DNA from: Cristatella mucedo | Lineage: Eukaryota > Bryozoa > Phylactolaemata > Cristatellidae | Assembly: GCA_009760855.2 (NCBI GenBank) | Contig: WPIO01000004.1 | Coordinates: forward strand, 10,845,501 to 10,909,500 | DNA: 64,000 nt | Reading direction: 5' to 3' | Shown: positions 1 to 11,469 of the stretch, in pieces | How the letters are laid out: every line of letters begins with the position of its first letter | Position numbering within the stretch: position 1 is the first letter of the stretch | Made by a program: the position numbers and the translations under genes | Notes under the pieces: model-generated | What the model was told of the DNA's origin: nothing | What the model saw: only the letters and a program-made list of their open reading frames with translations | The model's database searches: none

Positions 1-1106
1 TCTCAAAACTGCCCCACGACCAGCGCATGGCGTGCTGACATGCAGACTGGGGCGGGAAGGTCAGTGTCAGTGGCAGTCACCTAGGTGCAGGTGGTGAGGC
101 ACAGCAGTTGTCACCTCCTTAGCGGCAGCAAAGGGCGTCGTCGTAGTCGTCTTAGTGCCGGCACGATGTGCGCGTCACGACCAAGCGTAGCCATGTTGGC
201 ACACTACGTGCATGCACCACTACCTCGCGAGGTCATCCGAGAAGGCAGTCCCATCGGGAGACTGTCGGTCGCCTACGACAGCGAAGAATTGCGAGCTCCC
301 GAATGCATAACGAGAGGCATGCATCGGTCGAGCAACGGCCCGAGTGCACGCTCGAGCAATGCTCCACTTGCCGGAACTTCGGGCTATGGCTACGACTCCT
401 CGCCTTTCCAGCGTGTCACCGGCCAACATTCAGGCGGCAGAACCGGTAGCGTGGCCAATGGGGGGGGGGGGGAGGTGGTGATGGGCGGGCGGGATGAGGG
501 GTCCACAGCGAGCCGGTGAAGAATCTCGGTATATACACCCACGATAAATGCTCCTCCGCCGTCGACCGACGCACTGCAGCTGGTGGCAGCTGACACTTGG
601 GTGGCCGAGGGAGGATTCAAGCAGCCATTTAGAGCAAGCAAACGTGCCAGACTGTTCAATATTTGCCAGAGCTTTGCTGCTCTTTTGTTAGGCTCTTCCA
701 ATTATGCATTAGTGAGGAGGCAAAAGGAAGCCAATGCCAGCTATAAATTATGTGTCCTTCCGGTCATGACAGCAACCACCGACGCAGCATTGTGTGTCCG
801 ACCGACCCCTCTAGCGACTGCAGCAGGACCAAGTACAGGAAACTGCCCCGAGCGAGGCTGCAGCTGCCACCGCCACCGCCACAGGGGGCGCTGGTTTGCT
901 CAGCGAGGTCGGTCCGAACAGGCAGGACGTCGGGTGGAAAGAGCCCAGCCAATCAGCTGCTGCCTCGGTGGGAGGAGAGCCTCAGCCCAATGAAGCTCCT
1001 CGATCGCTAGCGCTAGCGGCTGCAATCAGCTGCTGCCTCGCTGACTTAAGTTTCGCTAAGGTCTGAGCTGACTTAAGTTTCAAGGTCTCTCGGTAATCTC
1101 GTGCTC
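1..1106. other. No supported gene; GC-rich with short direct repeats
   Basis: Open frames exist on both strands but none looks protein-like. A 13-base G run lies at 460-472. AATCAGCTGCTGCCTCG occurs at about 951 and 1024, and CTGACTTAAGTTTC at about 1041 and 1068. A GC-rich rise from about 840 may be a promoter region for the candidate frame at 1107. Confidence 0.4.
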
Positions 1107-1483
1107 ATGATGCCCAACTTGGCCCCATCCCACAATCAGCCTGACCAGCAGCAGCAGCAGCAAAAGGCGGCGGCAGCAGCGGCGCTGCTGCTGCTCGCCA
1201 GGTTTGCGGCTGTCAAACTCGAAGCCAGCAAGAGAGCTAAACTGCAGCGCTACACTCGGCAGACTTCGGTCTGACCTCACTATTCGCCCAAGATCTACCG
1301 CGATTCTTTCACGCTGGACTTTCGGCTACAGGCGGCGAACGACACCGTCGCACGCCTAAAGGAGCTGCTGCTGCTGCCGCCGCTGACACGACCGGTGAGC
1401 CAGACACGCTCCGCCCGACTTACGAAGGCGTCGGCCGACGAGTCGGAGCTGCTTACGCTGCACCGACCGCCAGCCGTCACACA
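1107..1483 (+). pseudogene. Candidate coding exon interrupted by one TGA
   Basis: From ATG 1107 the frame reads MMPNLAPSHNQPD, a Gln run, an Ala run, LLLLARFAAVKLEASKRAKL and QRYTRQTSV, then TGA (1272-1274). The same frame resumes with PHYSPKIYRDSFTLDFRLQA, NDTVARLKELLLLPPLTRP and ends at a good donor (CACA|GTGAGT). Composition after the TGA looks protein-like. Either the TGA is a sequence error or mutation, the gene is decayed, or the region is non-coding GC-rich DNA. No family recognised. Confidence 0.25.
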
Positions 1484-2278
1484 GTGAGTGCAGAGGCAGC
1501 CGAGGAGCAACGCCAGATTGGGCAGCTGCCCAAGCTGCTCGCTGTCGGCCACTGGGGAGGCCGCCTGCACGAGTGGCGGGCGGTCGAGCGTTGATGACAG
1601 CAGGTGGATGCAACAGCTGGACGTAGCAGCTGGAGGCCTCAAAAGCCAGAGCCCGAGCCCACCCCGACGGAGGGCATCGAGAAGGCCTGACCGAACGAAC
1701 GTCCCAGGTCTGCTGGGCGAGCTCGAGCGAAAGGCAGCTAAAGGAGGCAAGCTGCAGCACCAGCCGGGTCGAATAGCAGTGGCCCCCTCCCCCCCTCGCC
1801 AGAGTGCCGGCCGCCCAGCAGGGCTGCGCAGGTTGACTTCGCTTCTGAGACCAGGACAATGATGTTTTGGAATTGTATCGCTGTCAGGCAAGACTTTAAG
1901 CCTTGCACATACGGCATGCGTTGTGCGACAATTCATCAAGGAGCCTCAGAGCAGTGCTGCTTCACAATAGTAACAAGTATTCGCATTTCCCCATGGCTCA
2001 CTCTGGCACACCTTATATAGGACTAAACCAGTGTCAAGATAAGTGTTGAGTGCCTTGAAGTGTGGCGACTATGGCTCGCAGGTGCAGTGCACACTTCGTT
2101 CAATACAGACTCGTCATTCCTGATGGGCCAGTTTCACGAAAGTTTTCTTGTTTTCTTTGCCCTTGGGACAGCCAGGAAACTAATGTGCACAATCAGAAAA
2201 GGGAGGCGGCTGACCGAGTTCTCGGTAGGGAAGAACATCGTCAAGTGGGAGGTGCTGGTAGACCCTCAAAAGGTACCG

Positions 2279-2394
2279 ATTTGGTCTAGCGGTTAAGGTG
2301 CTCGCCCTGACCAAGGTCTGACTGAGGTCGTGGGCTCGAGCCCCGAGGCATGTGTGAAGCGCCTGAATAGAGATTAAGTTCTCTTGGAGCGCTA
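2279..2394 (+). mobile_element. SINE-A copy (tRNA-derived, L1x-like tail)
   Basis: The head TTGGTCTAGCGGTTAAGGTG resembles a tRNA 5' half with a pol III A box, and GTGGGCTCGAGCCCC resembles a B box. The tail GAAGCGCCTGAATAGAGATT AAGTTCTCTTGGAGCGCTATA resembles the L1x 3' end. A (TA)n run follows. Confidence 0.8.
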
Positions 2395-2513
2395 TATATA
2401 TATATATATATAGATATATATATATATATATATGATCCCATAACGATATATATATATAGATATATATATCGTTATATATACATAGAGCTGTGGTGGCATC
2501 GTATAACGATGTG

Positions 2514-2545
<32 letters not shown>

Positions 2546-2559
2546 AATATAACGATGTG

Positions 2560-2593
<34 letters not shown>

Positions 2594-2680
2594 TCGTTAT
2601 ACGATGCCACCACAGCTCTATGTATATATAACGATGCCAACGCAGCTCTATGCACTGATTCAGCAGCTTTCAAGTATAGG
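2395..2680. repeat. TA-rich block with a 45-bp perfect inverted repeat
   Basis: (TA)n tracts contain two arms, 2468-2512 and 2591-2635, that are exact reverse complements over 45 bases (core CATAGAGCTGTGGTGGCATC). A third, diverged copy of part of the arm follows in direct orientation at 2631-2652. The spacer of 78 bases is mostly TA. Confidence 0.9.
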
Positions 2681-2683
2681 GTC

Positions 2684-2822
2684 TGGGGTTTGGCTCAGTG
2701 ATTAAGGTTCTCGCCTCGAATCAAGATCAAGTTAAAAGCATTCGACGACCGAGGTCGCGGGCTAAAGCCCGTGGCATAAATGCCTGAATAGAGCCTAAGT
2801 TCTCTTTTAGGGTGCTATAGTA
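2684..2822 (+). mobile_element. SINE-A copy, diverged
   Basis: GGTTTGGCTCAGTGATTAAG with an insertion after the anticodon-like region, B-box-like CGCGGGCTAAAGCCC, and the tail TGCCTGAATAGAGCCTAAGT followed by GTGCTATAGTATATATA. Confidence 0.7.
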
Positions 2823-2991
2823 TATATAATGTATAGTACAGTATATATAATGAATTACATGATTATATAAATAACTCAAACACGTCTTTCTGCAGCTGTC
2901 TGAGGGAAAAGTCAAGGCTTGTGTGTCAGGCCACAGATAAAGAAGATCATGGAGTGTAACAAATTTGCCAAGAAGCTGAATAGGACGAAGA

Positions 2992-3075
2992 CAAATGTAA
3001 AGCACCTAGAAAGAGATTGAGTTATCTGAGGGCACTTTATCAAGTGCATTATTATTATTATTATTATTATTATAA
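2992..3075 (+). mobile_element. L1x LINE solo 3' tail
   Basis: AATGTAAAGCACCTAGAAAG, GAGGGCACTTTATCAAGTGC and (ATT)7 form the terminal L1x sequence with no upstream coding part. Confidence 0.7.
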
Positions 3076-6000
3076 GATAGCGGCTTGGAACAGGTTCGTT
3101 GCAATGGTTCGCGACTTTCTGGACAACTACAAGGCTGAAAGCTATGAGCAACAGATTTAGGCTTTCGTAAAGAACTATGCCAACATGAGATGCAGAATGT
3201 CTCTCAAAGTCCATATCCTTGAATGCCCATATTGAAAAATTCAAGGGGAACATCGTTGCTTACCCAGGGGAGCAAAGCGAGGGCTTTAGCCGGGACTTGG
3301 AACGCCATTACCAAGGATAGTATAATGAAAACATGATGAGAGATTACGTTTAGCGGCCCCTTTGAAAAAGCAATTTGCAGTATAGCCACAAATCTAGAAC
3401 ATCTGCTCATTTCAGAACACTTTTAAGTGGATATTTTAGGATGGCTTCAGAGTAAATGCATGTTAGTTGTGATTCAGTAGCTATTCTTTCCAGCTAAATG
3501 TGAACCATTAGATGCAGATTAGTCAAATTTTCTCTAGGAAAGCATTCGTTTTAAGTTATTCACTATCCTGGTAACAAAAGCAAACTTTGAAGGGAGAGAT
3601 GGCCATTTTCTACTCCCGAGGAATAACTAATTATGAGGCGCCTACTGTCCAGGAACAAAAAAAATTGTGCTACACGGTCTTAGGCTGCCTCTAGTAAGCT
3701 CGAGGTTTTCTAGACACATCCAGACGACATCCTTGGACAAAAGAGTGCAATACCTCAGAGCAGAGCTTCGATGCTCGGACAATCCAAGTTGTTAGACGAA
3801 ACTATTAGAATGAACACACTTTTTGCCGGCTGCACCGTACAGCACGCCGACACAGGCACGTACTCTTCAAAGATACCTCTGTATGCACTTTCATGTGTCA
3901 TTTCCAGGCTGCCTACACCATAAGACACTCAGTCGAGGTAAGCATACAAAGGAGATGCATGTTGTGCACAGTGTGACACGTGCCTGTATGCTAAGTACAT
4001 AGTTCTGCCAACGTCTAAAGAACTAAGTCGATAAGAACAAATGCACGTGCAATCGATCAGCATGAATTCCCCATTTCACGGTGCCTCCCCCTATCGGGAG
4101 TGTAATCAAACTGGTCAATTAGTTTTTCCTTGTCACTTGCAAACCTCGATCGTGTGTGGTGGCCATCCAGCTTCAAGAAGGAAGGGCCTATCTATTTATG
4201 CCAATTACGTGTCTTGGCCAAGAAGACCCTCAGCTTATTGCCCACCAGTTGCTGACCCAAACTACCAGCGACAAGGACGATTATTATTGCACATCTCCAC
4301 TACTGTGGGCAGGGCAGAGGTGCGAAGATCAACTTGGTCGCCTGCTACACGTCTGATGAGCAATGTAAGGCAGCAAAGTATGAACTGCAGAAATCAATAG
4401 CACATCAAAGATCAAGGAATCGGTGGTACAGAACTAAGTCTATTAGCTTTTGTCTAATCCCCGGGTCAACATAAAAAAATGTTTTGCATATCTTGGAATT
4501 CAAATACGTAAGAGATTGTACACACCATAAAACGCCGTGCTTCTCTCGAGTCTTAAAGTTGAAACACTTCGACGAGAATATGTATACCTGCCGAAAGGTA
4601 GTGCAATGAGGCAATTGCGTGGGAACACGCAAATACGATATGGTCCCCATCCCTAAGGCTTTTAATTTAGTGATACCACAGGATTTACTGTGGAATTCGA
4701 AAATTTGCACAAGTGCTGCTGATCCACTACACAAAACTAAGCGAAGGCTGTGCTTTAAGACCAACGGTCAGATCAAAGAGAAAATGAGTCGCATGTTATT
4801 TTTTCACAACGGCGGGGAGCCTTAGGAATACAGTCCATGCTGACCAAGATGCTATCTGCAAAGGCCAAAAGCAATGAGCAGATAACACGGCGATGAGTAA
4901 ACGCCAAAGGCGATGTGAGGACAGGTTTCTTCATGATCCCAAAGGCTCAATAACGGGCAGATACAGCAACAATCACAAGATCTAATCTAGGCACACTAAT
5001 ATGTCAAGGCTGCCCGAGCAGCTGCCTAGCCACGGCAGCATATGGTTCCCCCCCCCCCCGGCCCGAGGCAGCTCAAAGGCCGAACTACACACGTGTTCAC
5101 ACACAGAGCATCGTGCCAGCCAAACGCGGATTATTGACTTTCATCATAGCAAGCACAGCTGATTGACACGCCGAAACTAAAGATAAAGCAAAGCAATGGC
5201 AGATGCACGCATAGATGAGAGAGGTTCCCAAAAAATGTTCAGCAAAAAGTCTCGAGCAATTACCTTAGGCGGCTAACAGCCAGCGAGCGTTTTGGACAGC
5301 TACACCCTCGAAGGAAGACTGCCGTGCAGCACTCTCAGACCGAGCATCACCATGCCTTACCGGCGTACTGCAGCAGCAGCAGCAGCAGTGAGCAGTGGCC
5401 GGTGTGTGGGTGAGAGGTAAGGTCCCCTTCTGCTCTGCCCACGGTCACAACCTCACTTGATATTTTGAGAGACTGGATGGGCAACAGCAGCATGTCTAAG
5501 CAGGCAGCTCGTGGCAGCTCATGCAAAAAATAACAAGAGGGCGGACCACTCGGGGTCCCTTGGATTCTCATTACCAAACTAAGCAGGCACGTGCTACTTG
5601 AAACTAATCGATAGCCAGCCACCAGCTAAAAATACAGCATCGAGAACCTTGGCAGCTGCTGCTCCCCAATGGGCTGCTCCCCACTCAGGCTCCTGCCCAA
5701 CCCCCCCCCACCCCGAGTAGAGGGGCCTTAAGCTTAGCATGCACCTGGCAGGCTGCAGAAGCTTAGAACCCAAACACTGCTGCTGCTGCTTGTGAAATCC
5801 GCCTGAAATTCGGCTCTCGACGAACTGCTGCTGCTGCTGCTGACGTCCAGCCAGCCTCGTCAGCTGAGTGCAGTTGCCACTGGCTCTTGGCTATTAGCCA
5901 CCATGCCACTCTGCCAGCCTAAAGCGTTCAGCTTCCAGCCCATCTAGTGCATTTGTCTATTGCAACCTGTCGACAGCCCCCCCCCCCGGCCCTCTTTGTG

Positions 6001-6244
6001 TGTGTGCACCACACAAAAAAAGTGATGCAGGCAGTTGATGCCCAGGCAACCCCGAAATAAGGCTTGCCTGTCATCGGGATGTTGCCGGTGGTAATTAAAC
6101 TAGTAAAGTCGATGTTGACCAGCTAGGTACACATACTTAAGCTCGAATACGAATGCTGAGGCAGAACACGTGGTGTTCTGGGCTTCACTTGAGCAGCTGC
6201 GATTTGTGCCTGGAGTTGTAAGACGGACACACCCCGACCCCCAC

Positions 6245-6246
<2 letters not shown>
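3076..6246. other. No supported gene
   Basis: Unique-looking, moderately AT-rich sequence, with C runs at about 5049-5058, 5701-5708 and 5979-5987 and CAG/CTG clusters at 5370-5390 and 5780-5840. No splice-bounded protein-like frame was found. Confidence 0.4.

Positions 6247-6301
<55 letters not shown>
6247..6301. repeat. (GT)27 microsatellite
   Basis: An uninterrupted GT dinucleotide run of about 55 bases. Confidence 0.98.
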
Positions 6302-6302
<1 letters not shown>

Positions 6303-8589
6303 ACATGCGAGCTTTCTTTTGGCAGAAGCCCACGGTGCTTGGTGTCTCGCCGTGATCTCTAGTCGAAATCACGCGAGGCTCGTGCTGTGCAGAAGAATGC
6401 TCTAGAAGTTCTGTATAGGCTGGTTGGCGTGAGCCAGAGCTGGCAAGACCCACCACTCCCTCACCTGACCCTTCCAGTTCAAGACGCAATGACATGCCTG
6501 TGGCACCACACAGCTGTGTGAGCTGCAGAGACGATAGCAGCAAAAACCAACTTGCTGAAAACCAGACCACAAACTCAACGATAGCACAGGACTGACGTAC
6601 TAGACCACACTACCGACCAACTAAATGTCGAGCAAAACTTTAGGAAGCTCAGAGAAAGCAGAGAGTAGCAAAGAGCTAGGGCACAGAGCATCCATCGGCC
6701 ATTAATTTCTCAGGTGCAGAGAGAATACAGCAAGCAAAACAGTTCCCGACCAGCAGAACAACGATCGGTAAACTATATCCTCAAGCGGAATGAATCGCTG
6801 ACATTCATTGTGGGTGAAGAACTGTTTCTGTTACAACCGTTTCCGAGTTGCTTGTCTGGACCGCTAGTCCCCCCCCACAAGCAGATCGGGCTAACTCGAC
6901 CGTTGCAGGTGCAGGTGGTGAACTGCAACCTGCGTCTGCATTAATTTTCACAATTAAAGCTAGTGCCCGGAGTTGTCGGTCCTTTTGCAGCAGCAGAAGA
7001 AGAGCTCACTGTGTTAGCATTCTCGAATCTGTAACTCCCTACTTCTTGGCTGTGAGTATACATGAACGACATCCGTTGAGGAAGACTGCTATGATCAAGT
7101 CGTATCTTATGCAAGAGGCTTTGCTAGGAAGCCAAGGGCTGATAGTCTCGCTTACTCTTGCCTTACCTAACACGTCTGTCTTTGATAGCTCATGTTACAG
7201 AATAACTTGCTTTGTGCATGCCAAGTCAGAAAAAAGAGGATAAAGGTACTGAAATGCTATGCTTCTCGACACGAACCAGCAGACAACAAGTACAGCTGCC
7301 ACCCCTTCCTCTCTTTCCCCACTAGCAGTCGCATCACTGCAGCCACTGCACAAGCTTTAGGATCAGATCTAACCTCGGGTTTACCCTGCACGGAATAGTA
7401 CGCTTCAATTTATTTGTAAAACGTGTACCCACGCCACTCATCAAACAAGCGTTTACAGTTGCATCTGCATCCGGACAAGTCATCATGCACAGGTGCTCTT
7501 CTTTTCAAGTGCCGAACTCTCCAGATCATTTAACACACTGCACGTCAAGATACCTCCACGCCATGCTACCTACCCCATGCCATGCTCGCTTTGCACAGGG
7601 GTGATCAAATTACAGAAGTTTGCACTTGATTCTGGGTTTATTTTTAACATCTAACGATAGCTCTTACAAACATCCGTAAATTGGTAATCTTTTAATGTTC
7701 AAGCAAATATTAAGAAATATTCTATACGGAGTATTAACGTAATGCTTAAGTAATGTCGTGCCTCCAGCTTACTTTCAAAGCATTTCAGCCAGTACTGACA
7801 ACAGAATGTTGTCGATTCTACCGACCTCATTCAATGTGTTACCTTCGAAGTGTGGTCAACCGATTGGATGGATGATGTTGCAAATTATAGGCTAAAATAA
7901 TATACAGTCAGCCCTCCACCCGACTTACGATGGATCTACTTAAGAAAATTCGGGAGATACGAACTCGGCCAGTGTCAACGTCGTATGTGCAGCGGACACT
8001 ATGCAAGTGGCCCATATCCTCTGCTGGTCCTCATCACACGATGTAGCAGTTACAAGGACAGCTGCTACGTGTCAGCTGCAGGACCTGGTGTCCTCGTGCC
8101 GAGGGACGGCCTGACTGCAATGCTCCCTACTACTGTGCGAGACCGAGACACGAAATGTTGTGAGCCGGAAGATGAAATGGCTGGAAAAGGGGGTTACCAA
8201 GATAAATGCATTTTAGCAGCACCCCGTGGCACAACCTGCACTAATAGTTGGTGTAGTGCTAGCTCATTCTATGAAAAGCCCTAGCAATAATAGAAAATAA
8301 AATCGACAGCAGTAGCCACAAGTGCTCTCGTAAATTTTAGCTTCTGAATGACAATTCAAACTAGCAACATCCTCAAAGGAAATTTGCCACATGCATCAAA
8401 GACCAAAACAAACATCAGAAGCAGTTGGGTGAGCTGGTCATAAATAAATCTGACCAGTAAATGTAGCTTTGTGTAAATGTAACTTTACGATAACAATAAT
8501 AATAAAACATTTACATAGCACCTTAAGAGAACTAGAATTATGTTCTGTGCCCTTCAAATAGGTTGAAAACAGCATATCTTTGTGATAAT
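6302..8589. other. No supported gene; possible solo LINE/SINE tail
   Basis: No convincing exon. At 8485-8560 the minus strand resembles an L1x or SINE-A tail (AATAATAATAAAACATTTACAT then CACCTTAAGAGAACTAG), too diverged to classify. Confidence 0.35.
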
Positions 8590-9470
8590 AGAATGCACAA
8601 TGCAATGTATCTCCTTCCGAAACTCTACAAAGCGACAAAGACTAAAGCCTGGTTTAGACGGCGAGTCTTGCTTCCTGCCTACTTTTTAGTTTTGCTTGGG
8701 TCTCCCGATTTGTACAAGGTTTAGACGGCGAGTCTTGCTCCAAGTCTTGCTTCTTACTCATTCCACCCACTGAGCGTTCGTGGAATAGCTGCAGCGCTTC
8801 TCAACAGCCACGCGTCGCAAATGAAACTGACGGTAGAATGAAACCTGTCTGCCATAGCCTTTACCTCAAAATCTTATTTTTGAACTCCGAGCTGAAGAGT
8901 GTCCCATGGGACTCACCTAGAAAGCATCGATGAGTTCACAACTCTAGTCGCCCTCCTCCATTCCCTTCAAAGCAATGCAGTAAGCATGGCCTGAATGGCG
9001 TCTATGACTGGTCGGTTGCTAAGTATTGGCTGAAAAAGTGGAGCCGGGTTTGAATGCTGAGTCTTCACCATGTCTTCACTAAGTCTTGGACCGTCCCCCA
9101 CCACATCGGTAACGTATACATCAAGACTCGAGCAGGTAGGAGGCAGGTACGAAGCAAGACTCGCCGCCTAAACCAAGCTTCAGTGGCTGTTACGAAGGAG
9201 TGTTTTGTATAGCGCACTCACAGCCTAAGACGCTTTCGGTACGCATGCTGTAGCCAACAGACTTCCTCTCATGCAACAGAGATAAAGTGAGAAGGAAGTA
9301 TAGCTGAGTCAGGAGAGCAGTTGAGTAACTGAGCAACGTGGAAGTAGCAGCTCAGGACGGCTGGAAAGGATATGCCACAGTCAGCAGCAGGAAAATAAAT
9401 GTCAGTTAGGTAAGAATTATGGAAGCGAGTTCCACAAGGACCTGCAGAGCAAAAGCATCGATTCATTCAT
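8590..9470 (-). mobile_element. L2x LINE 3' fragment split by an inverted-repeat element
   Basis: The terminal part (8595-8644, AATGTATCTCCTTCCG...) and the upstream part (9184-9470, TTTTGTATAGCGCACTCACA, reading SAGPCGTRFHNSYLTDIYFP) are contiguous in other L2x copies. Here they are separated by the 536-bp element at 8645-9180. Confidence 0.8.
8645..9180. mobile_element. 536-bp non-autonomous DNA transposon-like element (MITE)
   Basis: The termini are inverted repeats: bases 8645-8674 match the reverse complement of 9151-9180 at 28 of 30 positions (core GGTTTAGACGGCGAGTCTTG). A further copy of the core lies at 8718-8739. No coding frame is present, so a transposase would act in trans. It sits in an L2x copy. 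Flanks CTA and CAG do not show a clear target duplication, so the superfamily is not assigned. Confidence 0.75.
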
Positions 9471-10640
9471 AGAATAGAGATTATTGAACACGTGATGCAT
9501 GCGTATAATCTCACGGTATGTGTTCGTCACCTGCACATTTGCGACACGCAGAAGCCCATACAGGACGATTCAAATGAGTGAATGAATGAAGCAGTGCTGT
9601 GAGTAGTAGGTGAACTTCTAGTTTGGTTTTCAAGGTCGGCAAGTCAAGGCAGGTCGTGATGCCAGTCGGCAGCAGTGGAGCTGCAGGCTTCTCGGGCATA
9701 ACAACTGAGGCACAGCCTCCGACGGATTTGAGTTCGGTTAGAAGAGCAGCTAAACGAGTCAGAGGAGCAGGAGGTGCAAGGGAAAGTAGGCACCCTTGTT
9801 ACTGGGAGGCAAGGCACATAAACCCTTGAGTGCAACTACGCCACACAAACATGGCATCTGTCGATTACGATGCCACATCTGCCCAAACCCGACTGCAAGG
9901 CAAGCCAATCACTCGAAGGTGGTGGCACTGGAGGTGACCCTGAGCAGATCTCTAGCAAACCACTAGAGGTTGCCTCGGTACACTGAGTTATGCCTACCAA
10001 AGGTGCTATTATGCAAACCAAAGCCTGTCCTGTTGGTAGGGCCACAGCTGGTTAGCACTGGGCTATTTTGGCTGGAGCCGAGCAAGAGGCGACTACTGAG
10101 CCTGCCAACCGACACGAATGACAAAATCGTGTTTGCTCCACTGTACTCCACTGTACATTGCTCCATACACATAAAGACCAGTGTCATAAAGCAGAGCAGC
10201 TGTGGCCCCAACCCCAGACTTAATGGGGGCAGTTTCCCAGCTGCAGATGCTCGCTGCCTGGTTCAAATGAGCTGCCACTGTGATTCGAATCGTGCTGCCA
10301 GTGTCGCCAAAGCGATAAACGCACAGAGGGTAAGCACCAAACAAATGCACAGGCTACCTACAAGGAGGCATGCCAGCGCGATGGCATTTACATGCCCGGG
10401 ACGGTCAATCGTGGTTGGCAAGGTCGAGGTCCAAGGGAACGAATAGCTGGCTGCCCTGCCCTGCCGCTACCGGTTCGTGAATGACAGTGAGACGACTAAG
10501 TAGTTCAGCGATTCCGTGCAGCTCAGACCGGCATGAGCTGGCTACGAGCTGGCCGGCAGGCTGCACACGCTGCCCACCTTAAATATATCGGCAGGCAAGT
10601 TCACATCAAGGTTCGCATCAACCCAATCGTGAAGCCGGGT
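9471..10640. other. No supported gene
   Basis: No repeat family or coding pattern recognised apart from a 10-base tandem (TCCACTGTAC twice near 10138). It lies downstream of the candidate exon at 10669 on the minus strand, so it would be intron if that gene is real. Confidence 0.35.
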
Positions 10641-10668
10641 GTGAAGCCGTGAAGCCTGGTGCTGCTAC

Positions 10669-11468
10669 CTGCGCCTCTGCGCGAAACGACGGCTGCCGCA
10701 GCCACTTTCGCCACTGCTGCCGCAGGCACGCTCGCACGAGCTCGCACTTACCGGCGACAGGAAGCCGCTCACAGGAGCCAGCCTCGGCGGAGCGGGATGC
10801 GGCGAGTGCTGAGCGTCCCTGTCCGTGCAGCCAGGCAGCTCGTCGCCGGCATCACCTGCCGCCACAGCGCCTCGCCTCGTCGGCTGCAGAGCGCTGCCGC
10901 CGCCGAGCGATGCTGGCGGAGGTGGCTGCCGGGAGCCGCCGGTCGAGCTGCTGCCTTCGCTGCAGCCGCTCACGCTGCTCGTCTCGTCCAGCGCTGCCGC
11001 CGCCAGTGCCTCCAGCACGCCGTCTGCGTCCGGCGGAGACCACGTCTTGCTGCGCATCAGCAGGGCGTGGCTGCCGATAGAGTAAGCTGGAGGCGGCAGG
11101 TGCGCATCGCTGCCGGCGTGCCCTGCAGCCACGGCGGCGGTTGCAGACGCCGCCGCAGCGGCCGTCTTGCACGCCCAAACGTCCTCGTAGTTGTCGCCGC
11201 TGCCGTTGGCAGCCTGCTTGCCCGGGTAGGACGAGTAGCGGCACACGGGGCGATGGTGCGGAGCAACAACGGCATAGTTGGCGGCGCTCAGCCAGCCTCC
11301 GCCGCTACTGCCACCAACTCCGCCGTAAATAAAGGATTCGTGCAGCGACGTGACTCCGTTTGACAAACCGCCCAGACCGCTGCTGCCGCCGCCGCTGCCA
11401 CCTCTGGCACCAACTGCAGCCGCTGCGGAAGCCGGCGGAGCCACTGCGGAAGAGCGGTGACTGCGCAT
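10669..11468 (-). CDS. Candidate coding exon of an unidentified gene
   Basis: The minus strand has a long open frame from ATG at 11468 running to a splice donor at 10669/10668 (CGCAG|GTAGCA), where the intronic TAG closes the frame. The product (about 266 residues) is low-complexity, rich in Ala, Gly, Ser and Pro. It has more varied stretches such as SLHESFIYGGVGG, ANYAVVAPHHRPVCRYSSYP, NYEDVWACKT and PPPAYSIGSHALLMRSKTWS. The frame stays open for at least 20 codons upstream of the ATG, so the true start may be further out. It lies in a GC-rich island. I do not recognise the protein and did not find the next exon. The overlapping plus-strand frames are Arg-rich and look like shadows. Confidence 0.42.
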
Positions 11469-11469
11469 G

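Noticed and set aside
1272..1274. Selenocysteine at an in-frame TGA
   Set aside because: No SECIS-like hairpin was recognised and the family is unknown; nothing supports recoding.
1295..1939. Minus-strand open frame of 214 codons
   Set aside because: It lies opposite GC-rich DNA open in several frames, with Ser/Arg/Leu-rich composition and no recognisable motif or splice context.
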